A DNA stretch of 29,241 nucleotides from an uncultured Eubacterium sp. (GCF_934295145.1 NZ_CAKRAS010000036.1:1-29241), one strand, 5' to 3'. Counted from the first letter of the stretch, positions 9,203-17,111 are shown. The notes: generated by a model from the sequence alone, not told the origin. Numbers and translations: made by a program.

Positions 9203-9207
9203 CAGAT

Positions 9208-9275
9208 AGAAAGGAAGTATTCAGAGTTATTGTATCGAAAAAAGGTATGGTAACTCTGAATCAACATATAACAGT
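9208..9275 (+). promoter_or_regulatory. Hairpin between Shine-Dalgarno and start codon of coaE
   Basis: AGAAAGGAAG (9208-9217) is the only good Shine-Dalgarno near coaE, yet it lies 58 nt from the ATG. Between them is an 11-bp perfect stem (9219-9229 with 9251-9261), extended inward by wobble pairs. Folding the stem shortens the effective distance to about 15 nt. No U tract follows, so it is not a standard terminator. It may be a translational control element (inference). Confidence 0.5.
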
Positions 9276-9893
9276 ATGCATTTTATAGGAATTACAGGTG
9301 GTGTTGGCGCTGGAAAAACAGCGATATTGACATATCTTGAAAGCAATTATCCATGCCGTGTCATGCTGGCAGATGAGATTGCTCATGATCTGATGGAACC
9401 TGGAACGGACTGTCATCAGAAGCTGAAGGAGTTGTTTGCTGAAGATCAGGTGTTTGAAGCAGACGGACAGATTGACCGAAAAAAAATGGCACAGGTTTTA
9501 TTTTCTGACGAAAAGAAACGATTTGCATTAAATGATATTGTACATCCGGCGGTAAAGCAGTATGTTATTGACGAAATGAACCGGGAGCGCGCAGCACAGA
9601 TCCATGACGTGCTGATTTTGGAAGCAGCGCTGCTGATCGAAGAACATTATGATGAAATCTGTGACGAATTGTGGTATATTTATACCTCAGAGGAAAACCG
9701 GAGAGAACGATTGAAGATAAATCGCGGGTATTCCGATGAAAAAATTGACAATATTTTTGCCAGCCAGCTTTCGGAATGCACCTATCGGAATGTATGCAAG
9801 GAAGAAATTGATAACAATCACCTGCAGGAAGATGCATTCCGCCAGATTGATGCACTGATGAAAGCACGTCAGGTAGAAAAAAAGCAGGGATGA
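9276..9893 (+). CDS. coaE: Dephospho-CoA kinase
   Basis: A 205-residue P-loop kinase for the last step of coenzyme A synthesis, phosphorylating the ribose 3'-hydroxyl of dephospho-CoA with ATP. The Walker A is GGVGAGKT at residues 8-15. LADEIAHDLMEPG near residue 32 is the CoA-binding segment, and the lid contains ENRRERLKINRGYSDEKI. The usual DxPLLFE motif reads LEAALLIEE, a modest change. The start is fixed because no other start codon lies upstream in frame before a stop at 9207, although the ATG has no nearby Shine-Dalgarno (see the hairpin at 9219-9261). It follows polA, a common Clostridia neighbour, and precedes a metallo-hydrolase. Confidence 0.93.
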   Translation: MHFIGITGGVGAGKTAILTYLESNYPCRVMLADEIAHDLMEPGTDCHQKLKELFAEDQVFEADGQIDRKKMAQVLFSDEKKRFALNDIVHPAVKQYVIDEMNRERAAQIHDVLILEAALLIEEHYDEICDELWYIYTSEENRRERLKINRGYSDEKIDNIFASQLSECTYRNVCKEEIDNNHLQEDAFRQIDALMKARQVEKKQG

Positions 9894-9967
9894 TCCTGCG
9901 CTACTGAGATATGTACGTTTTTTTTAAAAGAAAATGTGCAGAATCGGTACAGACAACGGAGGAATAA

Positions 9968-10765
9968 ATGGAATTATGTAGTATAGCAAGCGGCAGCAGC
10001 GGAAACTGCATTTATGCAGGCACAGACCACTGTCATGTCCTTGTGGATGCCGGAATCAGCGGCAAACGGATTGAAGCCGGACTCAATGAGATTGGACTGA
10101 AAACGGCGGAGATGGACGGAATTCTTGTGACCCATGAACATTCTGATCATATCAAAAGCCTTGGGGTTCTGGCGCGGAAATATGGACTTCCCATGTATGC
10201 CACCCAGGGAACAATTGATGCCATCAAAGAAAAATCATCTATCGGAAAAGTGGACGAATCCCTGTTTCAGGTGATCCATCCAGAGGAAGATTTTACCATC
10301 GGAGATATGCGGATTTCCCCTGTGCCGACTTCTCATGATGCGGCGGAACCGGTGGCTTATATGATGTATCAGGGCGATAAATCCATGGGAATTATCACAG
10401 ATCTTGGAAAATACGATAATTATATTGTAGACAAATTGCAGGGATTGGATGTATTATTGTTAGAAGCCAATCATGATGTACATATGCTGCAGGCCGGAAC
10501 TTATCCCTATCAGCTAAAACGAAGAATCCTTGGAGACCGGGGACATTTATCAAATGAACTGTCCGGGCAGCTGCTTGGTAAAGTATTGCATGATGGTTTT
10601 AAAAAAGTGATTTTAGGTCATTTGAGCAAAGAAAATAATTACCCACAGCTTGCATGGGAGACCGTTCGTCTGGAAGTGACCATGGGAGAAAATCCATACA
10701 AGGGAAGTGATTTCCCGATGGTGGTTGCCAAACGGGATGAGGTTTCTGAGTTAGTTACAATTTGA
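9968..10765 (+). CDS. walJ: MBL-fold metallo-hydrolase, WalJ/YycJ type
   Basis: A 265-residue cytosolic metallo-beta-lactamase-fold protein like YycJ/WalJ/VicX. The opening SIASGSSGNCIYAG and the metal motif THEHSDH (H56, H58, D60, H61) are characteristic. Later ligands are visible in PTSHDA, LLEANHD and LGHLSKENN. Relatives act as nucleases or exonucleases linked to DNA metabolism and cell-wall signalling; the substrate here is not known. In Bacilli the gene sits beside walRK, but here it follows polA and coaE, which fits a role in DNA metabolism. GGAGG at 9958-9962 is 5 nt from the ATG. Confidence 0.88.
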   Translation: MELCSIASGSSGNCIYAGTDHCHVLVDAGISGKRIEAGLNEIGLKTAEMDGILVTHEHSDHIKSLGVLARKYGLPMYATQGTIDAIKEKSSIGKVDESLFQVIHPEEDFTIGDMRISPVPTSHDAAEPVAYMMYQGDKSMGIITDLGKYDNYIVDKLQGLDVLLLEANHDVHMLQAGTYPYQLKRRILGDRGHLSNELSGQLLGKVLHDGFKKVILGHLSKENNYPQLAWETVRLEVTMGENPYKGSDFPMVVAKRDEVSELVTI

Positions 10766-10803
10766 TAGCTTTGTGACCGCAATATTGAGAGAGGAGAGCG
10801 CAT

Positions 10804-11103
10804 ATGCGCGAGAACACAATGGAAAAGACAACAGACAAAACAATTATCACAGTAGTAGGAAAAGACACCGTAGGTATCATTGCAAAAGTATGTACCTACC
10901 TTGCAAGTAACAGCATTAATGTACTTGATATTTCACAGACAATTGTACAGGATTTCTTTAATATGATGATGATCGTGGATATGAGCAGTTCCGCAAAACC
11001 GTTCGCAGACTGCGTAAAAGAATTAGAGCAGCTGGGCGAAGAAATTGGCGTAAAGATCAAATGCCAGAGAGAAGAAATTTTTGATATGATGCACCGTATC
11101 TAA
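10804..11103 (+). CDS. ACT-domain protein, UPF0237 family
   Basis: A 99-residue protein made of one ACT domain (about residues 10-85) with the GKDTVGIIAKVCTYLASNSINVLDISQ signature region of the UPF0237/GcvR-like group. ACT domains bind small ligands, usually amino acids, and regulate a partner protein. The partner is probably the UPF0210 protein encoded 30 nt downstream, since the two families are commonly adjacent. AGAGGAG at 10790-10796 supports the ATG at 10804 with 7-nt spacing; a second in-frame ATG at 10819 is possible but less well placed. The ligand is unknown. Confidence 0.88.
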   Translation: MRENTMEKTTDKTIITVVGKDTVGIIAKVCTYLASNSINVLDISQTIVQDFFNMMMIVDMSSSAKPFADCVKELEQLGEEIGVKIKCQREEIFDMMHRI

Positions 11104-11133
11104 GAAAATACTGGAAAAAGGAGATTACGACCA

Positions 11134-12498
11134 ATGATAAATATGTTTGAAGTAAATGAGACGAACAAGATGATCGAGCAGGAAAACCTGGATGTTCGTA
11201 CCATTACACTGGGAATCAGTTTATTAGACTGTATTGATTCTGATCTGGATAAAGTAAATCAGAACATTTACAATAAAATCACAACACTGGCAAAAGATCT
11301 GGTAAAAACAGGAAAAACAATCGAAAACCGTTACAGTATTCCGATTGTAAACAAACGAATTTCTGTAACTCCGATCGCCATGATCGGTGCAGCTGCCTGC
11401 AAAAAACCAGAAGATTATGTGACAATCGCACAGACATTAGACCGTGTGGCAGCAGAAGTAGGTGTCAATTTTATCGGTGGATACTCTGCACTGGTAAGCA
11501 AAGGTATGACAACTGCAGATGAATTACTGATCCGATCCATTCCACAGGCACTGGCCTGCACAGAACGCGTCTGCAGTTCTGTAAACCTTGGTTCTACTAA
11601 GACAGGTATCAATATGGATGCTGTACGTCTCATGGGTGAGATCGTCAAAGAGACAGCAGAATATACAAAAGATGCAGATTCTCTTGGATGTGCAAAACTG
11701 GTAGTATTCTGTAATGCACCGGATGACAATCCATTTATGGCAGGTGCGTTCCATGGTGTGACAGAAGCAGATGCTATCATTAATGTGGGTGTCAGCGGAC
11801 CTGGTGTTGTAAAAACTGCACTGGAAAAAGTAAGAGGCGAGAGCTTCGAAGTACTGTGTGAGACTATTAAAAAGACAGCATTTAAGATTACCCGTGTTGG
11901 TCAGTTAGTTGCAAAAGAGGCTTCCAAAATGCTTGGTATTCCGTTTGGAATTATAGATCTGTCTCTGGCTCCGACACCGGCAGTTGGTGACAGTGTAGCG
12001 GAAATCCTTGAGGAGATCGGTCTGGAGTACGCCGGAGCACCGGGTACAACGGCAGCATTAGCTATGCTGAACGATCAGGTGAAAAAAGGTGGTATCATGG
12101 CATCTTCCTATGTTGGTGGATTAAGTGGTGCTTTTATCCCGGTCAGTGAAGATCAGGGAATGATCGATGCCGTAAAAGCAAATGCACTGACTTTAGAAAA
12201 ATTAGAGGCGATGACCTGTGTATGCTCCGTAGGTCTGGATATGATCGCTATTCCTGGAGATACACCGGCTACAACAGTTTCCGGTATTATTGCCGATGAG
12301 ATGGCTATCGGTATGGTAAATCAGAAAACCACAGCAGTTCGTCTGATTCCGGTTATCGGAAAAGGTGTTGGCGAGATGGTGGAGTTTGGTGGATTATTAG
12401 GCTATGCACCGATCATGCCGGTAAACCAGTATTCTTGCGCAAACTTTGTAAATCGTCAGGGACGTATTCCGGCTCCAATCCACAGCTTCAAAAATTAA
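11134..12498 (+). CDS. UPF0210 (DUF711) family protein
   Basis: A 454-residue conserved protein of the UPF0210/DUF711 family, often labelled 'PFL family'. I see no glycyl-radical motif near the C-terminus, so that label should not be read as pyruvate formate-lyase activity. It has many glycine-rich strands (GAAACKKPEDYV, NVGVSGPGVV, SSYVGGLSGAF, PVIGKGVGEMVEFGG) and no membrane segments or signal peptide. It is probably a cytosolic enzyme of unknown reaction. AAGGAG at 11118-11123 favours the ATG at 11134 over the in-frame ATG at 11143. It forms an operon with the upstream ACT protein, and a strong terminator follows. Confidence 0.88.
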   Translation: MINMFEVNETNKMIEQENLDVRTITLGISLLDCIDSDLDKVNQNIYNKITTLAKDLVKTGKTIENRYSIPIVNKRISVTPIAMIGAAACKKPEDYVTIAQTLDRVAAEVGVNFIGGYSALVSKGMTTADELLIRSIPQALACTERVCSSVNLGSTKTGINMDAVRLMGEIVKETAEYTKDADSLGCAKLVVFCNAPDDNPFMAGAFHGVTEADAIINVGVSGPGVVKTALEKVRGESFEVLCETIKKTAFKITRVGQLVAKEASKMLGIPFGIIDLSLAPTPAVGDSVAEILEEIGLEYAGAPGTTAALAMLNDQVKKGGIMASSYVGGLSGAFIPVSEDQGMIDAVKANALTLEKLEAMTCVCSVGLDMIAIPGDTPATTVSGIIADEMAIGMVNQKTTAVRLIPVIGKGVGEMVEFGGLLGYAPIMPVNQYSCANFVNRQGRIPAPIHSFKN

Positions 12499-12529
12499 CC
12501 GTACAGTTCACTTATCACATGTATCTATT

Positions 12530-12566
12530 ATCCCCACAGTATAACCGGCTGTGGGGATTTTTTATT
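12530..12566 (+). terminator. Rho-independent terminator after UPF0210 gene
   Basis: A 10-bp stem (12530-12539 with 12549-12558) closes a 9-nt loop. It is followed by a T-rich run that merges with the start of the palindromic element at 12560. Confidence 0.9.
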
Positions 12567-12732
12567 TGATAGGAAATTGCGATCAATTTCCTATCAAATA
12601 AAAGCACTTCCTGCAAACGATGCGCACTCGCACGAGAAGAAATTATTGCTTTGCAAGCGTGCTCGGCGCGGGCAAGAAAGATGTGCTATTGATAATTATA
12701 AACGCGTAAGTGTGTGATAGCACTCTTTCTTG
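12560..12732. repeat. Intergenic palindromic element with two hairpins
   Basis: A 20-bp perfect inverted repeat (12560-12579 with 12584-12603, loop CGAT) is followed by a GC-rich core. A second stem then pairs 12673-12689 with 12717-12732, with one bulged base. The core is much richer in GC than the AT-rich flanks. No reading frame of note lies in it. From memory it resembles intergenic sequences repeated in Lachnospiraceae genomes; this needs a search. The remaining stretch to 12953 is AT-rich with no clear promoter. Confidence 0.6.
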
Positions 12733-12953
12733 AAAAAAATATATTAATAATTCTAATAAAAATAAGTAAATAAATTAATGGTATTAATAAGAATCGGTGG
12801 TTGTAAAAATATATTTGGCATGTTACACTTTGAATAGATGAGAAAAATTCACTAGATGATTTTATTTTTATTACAATATTTGAAAAAAGAATCCGTGAAT
12901 CTTTCTATGATAATTAACCATGACAAGGGGTACCAAACGAAGGAGGACATGAT

Positions 12954-13670
12954 ATGGAAATGCGTTCTATTGCAAAGCAGTTACAGGAGAATTCTTACCC
13001 GGGAAGAGGCATTATCATCGGCAGAACATCCGATGGAAACAAAGCCGTTACCGCGTACTTTATCATGGGAAGAAGTGAAAACAGCAGAAACCGTGTATTT
13101 GTAGAGGATGGTGAAGGCATCCGCACACAGGCCTATGATCCATCCAAACTGGAAGATCCAAGTCTGATCATCTATGCACCGGTTCGTGTATTGGGAAATA
13201 AAACAATTGTAACAAACGGAGATCAGACAGATACCATTTATGATCAGATGGATCGTCAGATGACATTTGAGCAGTCTTTACGGTGCCGTGAGTTTGAGCC
13301 GGACGGCCCGAACTACACACCGCGTATTTCCGGTATCATGCATGTGGAAAACGGAAAATTCAGCTATGCAATGTCTATTTTAAAGAGCAACAACGGCAAT
13401 CCGGAGGGATGCAACCGTTATACATTCGCTTATGAGACACCGGCTGCAGGTGAGGCACGTTTCATCCATACTTATATGAACGATGGCAATCCACTTCCAA
13501 GCTTTGAAGGAGAGCCGGAGCTGGTAGATGTTGTGGATGATATTGACGAGTATACAAAGCTTTTATGGGAGAGTTTAAACGCAGATAATAAAGTTTCCCT
13601 GTTTGTACGTTATATCAACATCGCAGACGGTACTTATGAGACACGTATCGTAAACAAACATCAGGATTAA
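12954..13670 (+). CDS. purO: IMP cyclohydrolase, PurO-like
   Basis: A 238-residue protein of the archaeal-type IMP cyclohydrolase family, which closes FAICAR to inosine monophosphate in the last step of purine synthesis. It opens with the family-like NSYPGRGIIIGRTSDG and has a GRSENSRNRVF segment near residue 40. The chain is slightly longer than typical archaeal PurO (about 200). It is unrelated in sequence to the cyclohydrolase half of bacterial PurH. AAGGAGG at 12940-12946 gives a 7-nt spacing to the ATG. The gene immediately downstream is an AICAR transformylase without its own cyclohydrolase domain, so the two genes together replace bifunctional PurH. Confidence 0.85.
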   Translation: MEMRSIAKQLQENSYPGRGIIIGRTSDGNKAVTAYFIMGRSENSRNRVFVEDGEGIRTQAYDPSKLEDPSLIIYAPVRVLGNKTIVTNGDQTDTIYDQMDRQMTFEQSLRCREFEPDGPNYTPRISGIMHVENGKFSYAMSILKSNNGNPEGCNRYTFAYETPAAGEARFIHTYMNDGNPLPSFEGEPELVDVVDDIDEYTKLLWESLNADNKVSLFVRYINIADGTYETRIVNKHQD

Positions 13671-13772
13671 TTTTTATCGATATTATTTTTTATTGAAATA
13701 AAAACACGGCAAGTCATGCAGATATTTGATAAAAAACGTTTGTGTGAACACATAGTTATCGGAGGAATCAAA

Positions 13773-14951
13773 ATGAACGAATTAGAGTTAAAATATGGCT
13801 GTAACCCAAATCAGAAACCATCCCGTATTTATATGGAGAACGGTGCAGATCTGCCAATCAAAGTATTAAACGGAAAACCGGGATACATCAACTTCCTGGA
13901 TGCTTTCAACGGCTGGCAGTTAGTACGTGAGCTGAAAGCAGCAACCGGACTTCCGGCAGCAACATCTTTCAAACACGTATCTCCGGCTGGCGCAGCAGTA
14001 GGACTTCCTTTGACAGAGACAGAGAGCAAAATCTACTGGGTAGATGATCTTGGTGAACTTTCTCCGCTGGCAAGTGCTTATGCAAGAGCCAGAGGTGCAG
14101 ACCGTATGTCTTCTTTCGGTGATTTCATTTCTCTGTCTGATGTCTGCGATGCAAGTACAGCAAAAATTATCAAACGTGAAGTTTCCGACGGTGTGATCGC
14201 TCCGGGTTACGAGCCGGAAGCACTGGAAATCCTGAAAGCAAAAAAAGGTGGTAAATATAACGTCATCGAAATCGATCCAAACTACGTTCCGGACCCGATT
14301 GAGCACAAACAGGTATTTGGTGTGACTTTTGAGCAGGGAAGAAATGAGCTGAAAATCGACCGCGATTTCCTTGGAAATATTGTGACAGAGAATAAAGAAA
14401 TTCCGGATTCTGCTAAAATCGATCTGATCATTTCACTGATCACACTGAAATATACACAGTCTAATTCTGTATGTTATGCAAAAGGTGGTCAGGCTATCGG
14501 AATCGGTGCAGGACAGCAGTCCAGAATCCATTGTACACGTCTGGCAGGACAGAAAGCAGATAACTGGTTCCTTCGTCAGGCTCCACAGGTATTAAATCTT
14601 CAGTTTGTAGATGGCATCAAACGTGCAGACCGTGACAATGCGATCGATCTTTACATCGGAGATGAGTACATGGATGTGCTTGCAGATGGCGTATGGGAGA
14701 ATATCTTTAAAGTAAAACCACCTGTATTTACAGCAGAAGAGAAACGCGCATGGCTGGATAAAAACACAGATGTTGCACTGGGATCTGACGCATTCTTCCC
14801 ATTTGGCGACAATATTGAGCGTGCACACAAGAGCGGCGTAAAATATGTGGCTGAGCCGGGCGGATCCATCCGTGATGATCATGTCATTGATACCTGCAAC
14901 AAATACAATATGGCAATGTGCTTTACAGGCATTCGTCTGTTCCATCACTAA
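13773..14951 (+). CDS. purH: AICAR transformylase, standalone (PurH C-terminal domain type)
   Basis: A 392-residue enzyme that formylates AICAR with 10-formyl-tetrahydrofolate. It starts directly at the transformylase hallmark KYGCNPNQKPS (residues 7-17) and has SFKHVSPAGAAVG, which carries the conserved Lys-His pair, then AKGGQAIGIGAGQQSR and PGGSIRDD near the end. The N-terminal MGS-like cyclohydrolase domain of ordinary PurH (about 520 residues) is absent. The start is the ATG at 13773, with GGAGG at 13761-13765; the frame is open further upstream but has no ribosome site there. It is co-oriented with the PurO-like gene 102 nt upstream. Repeat copy 1 begins 5 nt after its stop, then a terminator. 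Confidence 0.92.
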   Translation: MNELELKYGCNPNQKPSRIYMENGADLPIKVLNGKPGYINFLDAFNGWQLVRELKAATGLPAATSFKHVSPAGAAVGLPLTETESKIYWVDDLGELSPLASAYARARGADRMSSFGDFISLSDVCDASTAKIIKREVSDGVIAPGYEPEALEILKAKKGGKYNVIEIDPNYVPDPIEHKQVFGVTFEQGRNELKIDRDFLGNIVTENKEIPDSAKIDLIISLITLKYTQSNSVCYAKGGQAIGIGAGQQSRIHCTRLAGQKADNWFLRQAPQVLNLQFVDGIKRADRDNAIDLYIGDEYMDVLADGVWENIFKVKPPVFTAEEKRAWLDKNTDVALGSDAFFPFGDNIERAHKSGVKYVAEPGGSIRDDHVIDTCNKYNMAMCFTGIRLFHH

Positions 14952-14955
14952 AATA

Positions 14956-15011
14956 TGTCAGCTTTCGCTGACCAGAATCAAGCACCAAGTCTCACGTGCG
15001 TTCGACTTGAA
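14956..15011 (+). repeat. Dispersed 56-bp repeat, copy 1
   Basis: This segment matches 25192-25247 at 45 of 56 positions without gaps. It starts with a 6-bp hairpin (14957-14962 with 14967-14972, loop TTTC). In the other copy the stem differs at paired positions and still pairs. It lies just after the AICAR transformylase stop codon, on the same strand as that gene. Confidence 0.75.
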
Positions 15012-15042
15012 TGACAGAGCAAGAATAGAATAAAAATAAAAC

Positions 15043-15099
15043 ATCCGGCAGAGGTCAGAAGCATCAAAGGTGCATCTGAAAATCTGCCGGATTTTTTTT
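15043..15099 (+). terminator. Rho-independent terminator after the purine genes
   Basis: A 10-bp stem (15043-15052 with 15083-15092), with an inner imperfect stem, is followed by a run of eight T. It ends the purine transcription unit. Confidence 0.9.
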
Positions 15100-15141
15100 G
15101 GTTGATAGGATTAGGGTGTCACACAAAAAAAATCTTGATTA

Positions 15142-15290
15142 CACGGATTGCTCCGTGCTTTGCACTCCCACAATCCTTCCCGCTATTCGCATATCGTGGG
15201 ATGAGAATCCCACTTTTATGCTCATATCGGGGGCGTGCCCCAAGGTCATTCATTCACCTTTGTGCAAGCACAGGTGGGATGAATGACCTT
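15142..15290. repeat. Cluster of four hairpins between convergent genes
   Basis: Four consecutive inverted repeats occupy 150 nt: 15142-15157 (6 bp), 15196-15213 (7 bp, loop GAGA), 15229-15241 (4 bp) and 15242-15290 (12 bp plus inner stems). CCCAC at 15167-15171 could compete for GTGGG at 15196-15200. Short frames here are not convincing genes. It lies between the purine operon and the minus-strand SEDS gene and may be an intergenic repeat element or a terminator. Confidence 0.6.
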
Positions 15291-15312
15291 TTGACACTGT
15301 AATCTGTATACG

Positions 15313-16632
15313 TTATTCCTGTTCAATTGTAAAATGAATACGCAAGTGTTTCTGTCTGGTTTCGTCAATGAGATTCTGATTTCGGTAGATACTCAACAAA
15401 ATACCAACAAATATATAGGATATGATCGTGACGCTGCCACCATAGGAAAATAGTGGGAGAAATCCGTATGTCATTGGAATGAAACCAAGGTTCATAAGAA
15501 AATATTTGAAAACTTCTATTGTCAAAACCAGACTGCATCCAAGTCCAAGAATCATACCAAGTTGATTTTTTTGGTTTAAAGCCAGATAAAAGAGACGAAC
15601 ACAAAATACGATAAATAAAACAGCAAGAATACAAGCTGGAATGATACCATATCGTGATGTTACATTTACGATCATGTAATCACTGATCAGGGAATTCAGA
15701 TCCATGATTAAAGTCGTACTGTGTCCAAATAAAGTACTTCTTGTCATTGCTTCATGTACCATAGACTGATTTGCATTTTCAACGGAAAACGGATAGATCC
15801 AGTTGGAAATGCGGGCAGAAACATACGGTGGGAACAGATTTGAAAATTTGTACGGTACCAGTAAGGAAAGTGTCGGAATGCCAACTACGCAACCCCAGAG
15901 TATTGGTAAAACTATTTTTTGGTGAATCGGATACCAAGCTTTACAAATTACCACAGTAACGAGTACGGCGCTTATAAATACAAGAACCAGTTTGTAAGAT
16001 GAAAAGAACCATTGGTAACGCATTAGCAGGATAGATGCAAGCATAAATCCAACAGGAATCAGCAGATGATACCAGCTTCGTTTTCGAAATTTGTACAGTA
16101 ATCCGCAAAAAATGGGGATACTGAGCAGATAAGGAATTGTTACCGCATTGGAAAAGAGGTGTACAAATTGCATATCCTGCAAAAAAAGAAATCCGAGATA
16201 AAGGATGGCCAGTATTCCAGAGTATCGAAAAATCCGGCTATAATCTATTTTACAGATAAAAAGCATGATTCCAAATCCGATCATCAGATAAATAATCTGT
16301 TTTCTTAAAAGTGAAATAGTTGAAAAATCCGAAGTTCCCTTGCATATCATTCCAATCATAAACACTCCAAGCACGGAGATAATGGCTGTCAGAATAACCA
16401 TACTCCAGGACATTTTAGGTTTGTGAACGGCATCCAGTGACACACCTGTTTCCACTGGATCACCCATATCCAGCACAGCTCTGCGTTCCGCATCATAAGC
16501 CGTCAGTCCCTGAGCACGGTAGGCCTCTTCCTGATCTTCGATGTGAGAGGTAATCTCATGCGCTACCAGTTCTTTTGCACGTTTGTTTCGAATCTGCTCC
16601 AGCAGCAGTTCCATATATCGTTTTTTGCTCAT
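15313..16632 (-). CDS. HAAS-domain SEDS (FtsW/RodA/SpoVE-like) membrane protein
   Basis: A 439-residue membrane protein. Residues 1-70 form a cytosolic HAAS/permease-prefix domain (MSKKRYMELLLEQIRNKRAK, AERRAVLDMGDP). From about residue 75, some ten hydrophobic helices form a SEDS-type body. The segment LISDYMIVNVTSRYGII aligns with the SEDS motif holding the catalytic Asp, here D318. The end has the typical SYGGSVTIISYIFVGILLSIYR. The usual substrate-loop residues before the Asp are divergent, so peptidoglycan glycosyltransferase activity is possible but unproved. A GGAGGG site lies 6 nt before the ATG, inside the end of padR, and the genes are 2 nt apart. HAAS proteins are typically paired with PadR regulators, which suggests inducible envelope or stress function. 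Confidence 0.85.
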   Translation of the reverse strand: MSKKRYMELLLEQIRNKRAKELVAHEITSHIEDQEEAYRAQGLTAYDAERRAVLDMGDPVETGVSLDAVHKPKMSWSMVILTAIISVLGVFMIGMICKGTSDFSTISLLRKQIIYLMIGFGIMLFICKIDYSRIFRYSGILAILYLGFLFLQDMQFVHLFSNAVTIPYLLSIPIFCGLLYKFRKRSWYHLLIPVGFMLASILLMRYQWFFSSYKLVLVFISAVLVTVVICKAWYPIHQKIVLPILWGCVVGIPTLSLLVPYKFSNLFPPYVSARISNWIYPFSVENANQSMVHEAMTRSTLFGHSTTLIMDLNSLISDYMIVNVTSRYGIIPACILAVLFIVFCVRLFYLALNQKNQLGMILGLGCSLVLTIEVFKYFLMNLGFIPMTYGFLPLFSYGGSVTIISYIFVGILLSIYRNQNLIDETRQKHLRIHFTIEQE

Positions 16633-16634
16633 AC

Positions 16635-17003
16635 CTAGCCCTCCATCTGTGGTTTCAATGCTGGAAAGATGGTATTTCGATCAGCTGTCAGAATATTGGC
16701 AACAGCCGAAGAATATTCTTTCCATTCTTCTTTTTTCTGAGAGAGAAAATTTTTCCCATTTTTTGTAAGTGAATAATATTTTCGTGTTTTCTGGCCGATG
16801 GAATCTTCGTAAGAAGAAACATAGCCTTTTTCTTCCAGAGAGTGAAGCAGCGGGTAAAGAGTGCCTGCCTTCAATTGAAATACATTCTGGGATTTTTCCT
16901 GTAATGTTTCAATCATTTCGTAACCGTACATGTCTTTTTCTTCCAAAAGCCGTAAAATCAGCATTGTAGTGCTTCCGGAAATCAGACTTTTGTCTACTGC
17001 CAT
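16635..17003 (-). CDS. PadR family transcriptional regulator
   Basis: A 122-residue winged-helix repressor of the compact PadR type. The fold signature is visible in TTMLILRLLEEKDMYGYEMIETL (helices 1-2), LKAGTLYPLLHSLEEKGYVSSYE (recognition helix and wing) and TRKYYSLTKNGKNFL. A short C-terminal helix gives the dimer contact. The frame is open 19 codons further upstream, but the start at 17003 is chosen because AAAGGAGG (17011-17018) stands 7 nt before it and the length then fits the family. It is encoded just upstream of the HAAS-SEDS gene in one operon and probably represses its own promoter through the palindrome at 17112-17130. The inducer is unknown. Confidence 0.92.
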   Translation of the reverse strand: MAVDKSLISGSTTMLILRLLEEKDMYGYEMIETLQEKSQNVFQLKAGTLYPLLHSLEEKGYVSSYEDSIGQKTRKYYSLTKNGKNFLSQKKEEWKEYSSAVANILTADRNTIFPALKPQMEG

Positions 17004-17111
17004 TAGTAAATCCTCCTTTGAAATAGATGGGTATCGGTATTTAGTTAAAAGTATCTCCATTTGTAATTGCTTATGGAACTTTAGCTAAATGAACCAGAAT
17101 TCATATTTTGC

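Noticed and set aside
11134..12498. Pyruvate formate-lyase, suggested by the 'PFL family' label
   Set aside because: No glycyl-radical motif or catalytic cysteine pair is visible, and the length is about half that of PFL.
12781..12953. Purine riboswitch or clear promoter upstream of the purine genes
   Set aside because: I could not find the conserved purine riboswitch core, and -35/-10 candidates (TTGGCA at 12815, TATGAT at 12906) are badly spaced.
12856..13104. 82-codon frame upstream of and overlapping the PurO-like gene
   Set aside because: No ribosome site, and it overlaps the start of a much better gene in another frame.
15098..15302. Two overlapping 60-66 codon plus-strand frames
   Set aside because: They fall on the hairpin cluster, lack Shine-Dalgarno sites and look like a repeat element that happens to be open.
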